From positions 861,001 to 925,000 of the forward strand of contig JALDNG010000007.1 of assembly GCA_024349245.1 (NCBI GenBank): a stretch of DNA of 64,000 nucleotides, read 5' to 3'. Below are positions 57,248 through 64,000 of this stretch, piece after piece; the first letter of the stretch is position 1, and each line of letters opens with the position of its first letter. This DNA is from Neodontobutis hainanensis (taxonomy: Eukaryota; Chordata; Actinopteri; Gobiiformes; Odontobutidae). Position numbers and translations under genes: made by a program. The notes under the pieces were generated by a model, which did no database searches, had not been told where the DNA came from, and was given only the letters and a program-made list of their open reading frames with translations.

Positions 57248-57939
57248 CAGGGGCGGCTGGTATCGATGGGCTAGGGGGCCAAACCCCTCCTGTTGGCTTT
57301 TCAATGTTTTGTTAAACAGTTATATGTTAACATGAAATTTATTTTTTTAATCTTATTATATTTTGTGGAAGATTCTAGAACATAGTGTTTAAAGGTTTAA
57401 TGGCACCAATATGTCTAAATTCACACAAAAATAAGAAAAAGTAGCTTATTTTTTACAGCCCAAGCACCAGTTATCTTCCTAATTTGGTGATTGACAGGTG
57501 TGAAGGCCCGCCCATTCAGCCCCGAAACTTGAATTTGGTTAAAACCTAGAGACTTACAAAGTAACAGTAAACTGTCTACTGTGCTTTTTTTTTTTACTTA
57601 GCATTTTCATATAAATACATTCACCTAATAATTTGAATTATTTAACACTAACATCAGGCTTATTTGTTATTTAACAAAAATCTTCTGTTTCCAGTTTCAA
57701 TTGAAATGAACATTGTTTTTGGCCCAGCATTTAGATGGGTGATCAAACAATGCAGGATTTAGTGAAAGCGGTAACACTTTATTTTACACTACACTTGATA
57801 TTTACAAATTGTAATAACATTTAACTACATTGTACACACCCTAAATCCTAACCCTACCCTACCTACAATATGTTAGTACACATAATTCCGTTATATATGT
57901 GCTATTATTTCTTAGCCCACCCTCCACCAGCCGCCACTG
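57248..57939. mobile_element. hAT-type non-autonomous element, 692 bp
   Basis: Exact 8-bp target duplications GTCCTATT flank it (57240-57247 and 57940-57947). The ends are inverted repeats: CAGGGGCGGCTGGT on the left and CAGTGGCGGCTGGT on the reverse-complemented right. An 8-bp duplication with CAG-starting short ends fits the hAT superfamily. The interior has no transposase. A TAACCCTACC-containing repeat at about 57770-57880 may be a separate nested piece. Confidence 0.85.
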
Positions 57940-57947
57940 GTCCTATT

Positions 57948-60900
57948 TCTCCCGATGTTTATTACACTATTACAAGATAAGATTCAATAAATGCTTGAAT
58001 AACACTCTTTTGGGAAATAGCTGCTTCTCAGTGTGGCAAGTTCAGTAGGCCTAGTTTCTAAAATGGTCAGATGGACAAAAAATAATATTACTGGTCTTTG
58101 ATAAATGTCCCCGCACTGCATCAGGAGTTGGAAGTTATCACAGTAATTTAATAAATGCAGATGGCCCAGTCTTCAAATTGTCATCTTGCCAGCTATGTTA
58201 GATGGACTGAGGTCGTGTTATTACACACACTTGGCTTGGAAGACAAGACCGTTAGAGGTAATACCAATTGACATTAATGGGGATATAATTGGTAAAGATT
58301 AGGCGTAAGGTTTGGAGACATTTTCAACTTTAGAAAGCTCTGCCTGCCAGTCATTTTATATCCCCCATGTTAAGACCAAGTCTTCTTTACTTTGATAACA
58401 GCCTCCACCTGTTTTACACACTGACAGCTACTTGTGAATTCTGTTTCTATAATGGGTTGATTCTCTCCAATGAATGGAGAAATTGCAAGACACACTCATC
58501 CACACCCTGTCATGGTTTACTCCACAGCCTGAGTGTTGTGTGGGTGTGACGAACCCTGTGGGACCTTGAAGACGAGGGATGAAGGCTGGTGAGAGCACCT
58601 TCTGATGAAAATGAACTTTGTTAAACTTGAGCATGAAGAAGCTGAAACTGCAAAGTGCCTGTTTGCTTGGAGAGCCCGAGGAAAAGAGGGGGCAGAACGC
58701 AAGAGGCTCAATAGACACTAATCTCTGTCAGAGGGAGATATAATTTCATGCCTATTTAGAGAAGAGTCCTGAAGGGCTTTCTCATCTGCCACGCTACACT
58801 CTCACGGATAGGTGATGCAGCAGCTCTGCACTGATTCTGTCATCCTCATCTTTAAAGAGACATTCACTCATCAATGAATCCATGTAGAAGGACACAGAGA
58901 AGCTTGTAATCTTTCCAAATGGTCAGTTAGTTTTCCTCCTTCTTTGTTGTCTGTCTTACTGCCCCCAACATTTCATTTCTGCAGCAATGCACTGGGCAAC
59001 TTTTCAAAGCAATTCACACGGCATTACTGCCTTTGACACACTGAAACATCTTGTTGCCAGGAAACATAGGAGCAGATTTTTGACCCTGCCTATTCACACT
59101 GTTGCTTGGACTGCTGCCGAGTGTATTGCCACCCTGACAATCAGAGGCAGAGTAATAATGAAAAATGATCAAATTAGAAAACCATTATGCAGATGCAATT
59201 CATGCCATCTGCTTGTGTTAATTCATTGTTGCCGTTGTTGAAGAGCCACTAATGAAGCACAGCAGATACACACAGTTCTGTAAATCTACAAATCATCCTC
59301 AAATGAACATACAAATATGTTAGGTCTGGTATGCATTTTTTTTTTTGGTGTTATTTGTCCCACCTTGGAGCTTATCATAAATGGCTGTTGAGTTTCTGCA
59401 AGCATGCAACAGCCCCCTATTGTTAAAACAGATTGATTCAATTCTACAACAATGCATAGTGCATACATGGTGTCAGCAATTTGATGGGGCAAATGAACAA
59501 TGCATTGTGGTTAGTGTGGTGCAGTGATTGCTTCTCCCCCCTCCTATTGTGTTTTATATTCATTATGTCTTTCTCTTTCCCATGAAACTTGTGGCATATT
59601 CATCAGCAGTGTGACAAATTAGATGTGCAGTGAAATGGAGTATGACTGAGAGCAGTGGAAGATTAGATCCACTCCAATCCTACCAGCAATCACTAGCCCT
59701 TCATTTCTGTGGGGAAATACCCAAGGACGGGAAAAGAAAATTAGATCAGGCACAGAGGCAGTGGGAAAGAGATGAAACAGTTTCTATTGCTGCCAAAGCA
59801 ACTTTACATTTGTCTTGAAATTAAATGTATAACGGTCTATGGCACAATATGTAGACAATATGGCCAAGTGATTTGATTAGAATTGTAGAGGTCATCCTGC
59901 CACTTCACTGGACATCTCAGGGTGTTCTCTGGCATATGTATCAAATGCAGCTAATCCTTCATGTCCTGGACATTATGAGTTGAGGCTTCATTGATTTGAC
60001 TTCTTTGCACATCCCCTGTTGGTGGATCATTACTATACCTTGCTTTTTGGTTTGCAGTTTTAAAAATGATGTAACACAGATGTCTATCAGTCACATTCTG
60101 CAAAAGCAGTCAAGTAGGCTATACATGAAGCTTGTTCAGTGGGATAATATAAACTGATGCATATAAATGAAAAATATTAATGTTTTCTTTCCTATTTATC
60201 ACTCATTGTGAATAGATGGTCCTTGTTAATGCCTGTTGACTAATCTTAGTGATGCAGAGACCTCTAGTGGAAAAAAACAGGCTGCACAGGGCACACTATA
60301 AACAACAACTTAGATATAATTTTAAGGATAAAGGGGAAAAACTAAAATACATCTGTATCTTGCTATTTACTTGAACCTCAGTAGGTTTTGGTATTTTCCA
60401 GAAGTTATTATGCCTCTGGCTTGTCTAAAGGATTATCAATGTAGACTAATTTCCTCAAGTAATTGTACAATAAACTAATTTAATACAAATGTCACAGTCC
60501 ATAACCTCAACTGGAAGGGGGTGAAAAAATTACAGTATTTTAGATTAGATTTCAAAAGTGGAAGGTTAAGCAGGTGACTCCTGCTGTCTGCATGAGAGTC
60601 CAGATTAAATATAGCAGTTTGCAAATGCAGGTGCAGTTTTTGGACTACACATGACATCTTGATTGTTATTAGAATCTAACTCTGTTTTATAAAGCTTTCA
60701 ACCTCTGTTGGGAATCAGCTGCAAAACAAAGGACAATTAAATTTTCAAAGTGAAATTAAGGAATTCATTACAGTAATTAAGAAAGTTTATGTGGTTGGGA
60801 TACCTGTGTGTCTTTTAAAATGCTATAGTTAAGAAATGTAACCAGATCCTATGACAACAAACAACAGTGCAAGAACAGTGTGAGGTGCAATTGAAAAGTG

Positions 60901-62386
60901 CCAAACCTTTTCTAATGGCATCTGGAAGGTCACCAAACAGTTTGATGTACATCTTTACAGTGGCCATAGGAAAGTGAGCTTTAGTTACACTGACACTGAT
61001 GTGCCTCTTTCTCCTCTTTCATCTGCTATCAACCTTCCATTTTCCTACATGATGAATGAGGGGTATCTTGTGGTAAACTTTACTCTTATATTACAGTTGG
61101 CAACAAATGGTGGAAGCATTTGACATGACATACAGGAGTTACTAAAGTGCACAGGGCATGGCCCTGAGCACTCACTGAACACTGATGATGATGAAGTAAT
61201 TAAGCCATCAAACTGGACACCCTGGACAAAAAAATCCCCCAAGGTGTCAAACAATTCTCTGAGACTCCATTTGTCTGCTCTTTTGAAGTTCAGGTTTCTT
61301 TCTTCATGACCGGTAAGTTTGTTTGACATTACATCATGATTGGGAACCTAAGCACCAACAGTGTTTAAACATTACTGATTGAGTAAATAATAAAAAAGTA
61401 TTAACACCTACATTGGTTTAAGTCATTGAGGTTTAACTTTTGGTTCAAGAAAATAACACAAAACACAGAAGGGGTGGAGCTACTCATTCGCAGCAGTATT
61501 TATTTTTTTCATTAATGTTATACGAATTATTGTGTTATTGTTCCATTGTAACTTTAAAATAATTAATAAATGAATGACACATCACATCATTTGAGAGAAA
61601 AAAATCAGAATGCAATATTTGTATGTATGGTCAGTCTTTATCTGTCTGTCGAGTTTGTCATCCAGGGTAGGAAAAAATATATATTTTTTTGTTTATCTTT
61701 ATTATGGGTAATGTCTCTGTTGCAGTCTTAAACTACAATAACATGACTGTTAAAATGTACACGTATAGCTAATGTCTTATTTTGATCAAAAAATCCCTGG
61801 ATAATTTCATTAGCTCAACTTCAGTCTTGAATAGCTGTCAGACAGAGTGGTCCTAGTGCCTTGAAGTTGGTGCAGTCAAGGCTTCTGTAGAACTTGTTGC
61901 GCGGGCCTAGGAGACAGCCAGTGTCTGTCCTTGTTCCTGTGTGCGGACCCACGCGCGTCTCGGCCTCAGTCATGCATTACTGCCTGGCGCCGCGGCCTCT
62001 CCACTTCCACAACATCAGGTGTAATGTTACTGTTTGTTGTGGCCTCACAACACTAATAATGAGTCTGGAAAACAATGTTGATGGTAAAGCTGTTCAACAT
62101 CACCTCAGATCACTCAACCCCCGAGGACTTGTGTGCTGATTAAGTGGCTTTACATCGCTGACCGGACGGTTTAGGCTGGACGTTGCGTAAAAAAGTCCCT
62201 TTTGAAAAAGTTTAATATATCAAATGTTGGTTTATGTGTCTCAGTGTATTTTTTATATAGGCCTAATGCTATGGCAATGTCTGAGATGTAGTTTCAGTTC
62301 AAACCCTTACATAGACCAAAGCATGTCTATATGTCACAAAAGTCTATAGTAAAATAATATAGACTATAGTGTGCTGTCTAATTAAT
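57948..62386. other. Intergenic DNA between stc1 and the NK2 homeobox gene
   Basis: No exon is supported. The stretch 58950-59240 and the GC-richer block 61890-62020 stand out from the AT-rich background and could be regulatory. A CTCF-like motif (CCTCTAGTGGAA) lies at about 60261-60272. Confidence 0.45.
62140..62147 (+). promoter_or_regulatory. NK2-type homeodomain binding motif
   Basis: TTAAGTGG, the high-affinity NKX2 site pattern (TYAAGTG), occurs 512 bases upstream of the NK2 homeobox start codon. This could mean auto-regulation, but an 8-mer can occur by chance. Confidence 0.3.
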
Positions 62387-62651
62387 GGGCCAATGGAGCG
62401 AAGAGCGTGCGTTTGGAGTGGTAGTTTTGTAAGGTGAGAAGACCATGGACGTTGGGTGTTGGCTCGTATTGTTGAAGGAGGGTAACACATATCTCAACCC
62501 TGATCTGTAGTTGGACCTTGATTCAACCCTTCCCAGGCCCTGACACCAGTCAGTCAGTGAGTGGACGGACAACTCTGCGCACACAGCATCTCAGGCTCAA
62601 ATCTCGCGCGTAAAATCAGAGAGCCCAAAGATCTTTCCTCTTAGGACTGGG
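62387..62651 (+). promoter_or_regulatory. Promoter and 5' UTR region of the NK2 homeobox gene
   Basis: GGGCCAATGG (a CCAAT box, about 62388-62397) and raised CpG content precede the ATG by up to 260 bases. There is no clear TATA box. Confidence 0.4.
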
Positions 62652-63861
62652 ATGTATTCCGGTGCAACAAGCTCCACGCCTTTTTCTGTAAAGGACATTT
62701 TAAAGTTAGAACATGACTTTGAGAATGAGTTCTTACTGACTGACCAAGTTGTTCCTATAAATCATCACTCGCATCACGGCGCCTCCAAAGACTTCTACGA
62801 GCTGCAGCCGAGGCCGCCTCAGCTCGAGATGCACGAAAAGACAGACTATGACAAAACAGCAGCGCAAGAGGACATGCAGAAATTCGGTAAGACAATAAGA
62901 GTTTCAGTTAGGCGTGAAATGACCGCTTTGCACGTTAATTTAATACAACACCTTAAACAGAATTGTCAGCAGTGAACATGCATTATAAGTGATGGATTTG
63001 ACTCAGATATAACTCAAATAGTATAGGCCTTTAATACAAAATAAAAAGAATTACATGGATTATTATGGATTATTAAAACATTTTTGTTCAGATAAATTGA
63101 GCCTACTCTACATGTTTAATATTTAGCTTGTTTAGCTTTTTTAATTACTGTTTTCATTTTAACTAGTCCCAGAAAACTATCGTGGATTTATAACAGCAAA
63201 ATGAACACTTACGAAAAGACAAAAAGAAAGAATGGATTACTGTTTCACGTTTACTGCAGAAGGCCTCTGTAGTAGTTGTGTGACTGGGTATTAAGGCTAT
63301 TTTTTTTGTCTTTGTACAGATATGAGCGCTCTGGACGCTTCCCCGGACGCTAACCAGACTATGAAAAGCAAAGGCCGGGCGCGCAGAAAACCCCGCGTGC
63401 TCTTCTCGCAGGTCCAGGTGTCCGAGCTCGAGCGGCGCTTCCGGCAGCAGCGCTACCTGTCCGCCACGGAGCGCGAACAGCTGGCACAAGTCCTCAAACT
63501 CACGTCCACACAAGTCAAGATCTGGTTCCAGAACCGGAGGTATAAATGCAAGCGACAGCGCCAAGACCAGTCTCTGGAGCTCACGGGCTTCCCCAGCGCC
63601 CCGAGGAGGGTGGCCGTGCCAGTGCTCGTGCGGGACGGGAAGCTATGCAGCCCTGGATCTCACTCAACAGCGTACAACGTGTCGCTGGGACATTATAACC
63701 CCGTGGTAAGTTACAGGAACGGCAGTTTCTATGGTTACAGTTACCACGGGGTGCAGACTTCAGTGACAGGCCCCGGGGCTTACGGGCATCTGTCCGAGGC
63801 GGTGAACTCCGAGGGGCCCTTCAGCCACAGACACTTGCACAGCGCGAGAGGTCCAGTCTGA
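62652..63861 (+). CDS. nkx2.7: NK2-class homeobox transcription factor (nkx2.7 / NKX2-6 type)
   Basis: Two exons, 62652-62886 and 63320-63861, give 258 aa. A TN repressor motif (TPFSVKDILKLE, residues 9-20) is followed by an acidic, His-rich linker. The homeodomain is at residues 100-159, with RRKPRVLFSQ at its start and VKIWFQNRRYKCKRQR at its end. Tyr at homeodomain position 54 marks the NK2 class, which prefers AAGTG sites. An NK2-specific domain (RRVAVPVLVRDGKLC, about 174-188) follows, then a Tyr/Ser/His-rich tail. The intron sits between TN motif and homeodomain, as in NKX2-5 and its relatives. In fish such genes act in heart and pharyngeal patterning. The position beside stc1 fits NKX2-6 on human 8p21 and fish nkx2.7. 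nkx2.5 and nkx2.3 are the alternatives. A GIRAW-like end seen in some relatives is not visible. Confidence 0.85.
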
Positions 63862-63929
63862 ACTCTACGGTGCTGTTTTTGTGATGTATTTTTTTACATT
63901 AATATTATTCTTTTATTTACATTATAAGA

Positions 63930-63935
63930 AATAAA
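63930..63935 (+). terminator. Polyadenylation signal of the NK2 homeobox gene
   Basis: AATAAA lies 69 bases after the stop codon in AT-rich DNA. Confidence 0.65.
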
Positions 63936-64000
63936 AAACTTCCCTGCACTCGGTATACAAGAGTGTTATTTAATAATAAATATTCCACATTTTCCCTGGT

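Noticed and set aside
63163..63564. 133-codon minus-strand open frame
   Set aside because: It is antisense to the homeobox exon and owes its openness to the GC-rich coding strand.

Overview
The window is vertebrate nuclear DNA, almost certainly from a ray-finned (teleost) fish. The genes are split by GT-AG introns, coding density is very low, and the background is AT-rich. The repeats are typical of fish: a Tc1-like element, a tRNA-derived SINE, a hAT-type element with an 8-bp target duplication, LINE remains and long (TA)n tracts. Four genes can be named and assembled exon by exon with closed reading frames. A fifth small gene has a consistent model but I cannot name it.

Layout. 1-15 kb is non-coding apart from a decayed LINE fragment (about 7.15-8.64 kb, minus strand). 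15.1-17.6 kb holds a dead DNA transposon of an IS630/Tc1-like family lying among long direct repeats. 17.6-18.6 kb, minus strand, holds an unnamed three-exon gene for a short membrane or secreted protein, whose first coding exon is only the ATG. 21.8-25.1 kb, minus strand, is rhobtb2 (9 coding exons, 691 aa), with a probable non-coding first exon near 26.3-26.6 kb. 27.7-32.5 kb, plus strand, is an indoleamine 2,3-dioxygenase gene (10 exons, 413 aa) whose sixth intron is almost wholly a 2.1-kb TATATG/TGTACAG satellite. 32.5-51 kb is intergenic, with LINE, MITE, SINE and Tc1 remains and one unexplained possible exon. 51.1-57.2 kb, plus strand, is stanniocalcin-1 (4 exons, 256 aa, TATA promoter, 3' UTR of about 3.2 kb). 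A 692-bp hAT-type non-autonomous element follows. 62.65-63.86 kb, plus strand, is an NK2-class homeobox gene, most likely nkx2.7 (2 exons, 258 aa).

The genes do not form one pathway. They encode an atypical Rho GTPase/BTB adaptor for cullin-3 ligases, a haem enzyme of tryptophan breakdown, a secreted glycoprotein hormone and a cardiac/pharyngeal transcription factor. Their order (rhobtb2 - ido - stc1 - NK2 homeobox) recalls human chromosome 8p, where RHOBTB2, STC1 and NKX2-6 lie at 8p21 and the IDO genes lie at 8p11. No prokaryotic feature, CRISPR array or viral gene was seen. The less familiar items are the ATG-only-exon gene beside the transposon, the satellite intron in ido, two perfect hairpin-forming palindromes and a CG-dense patch.
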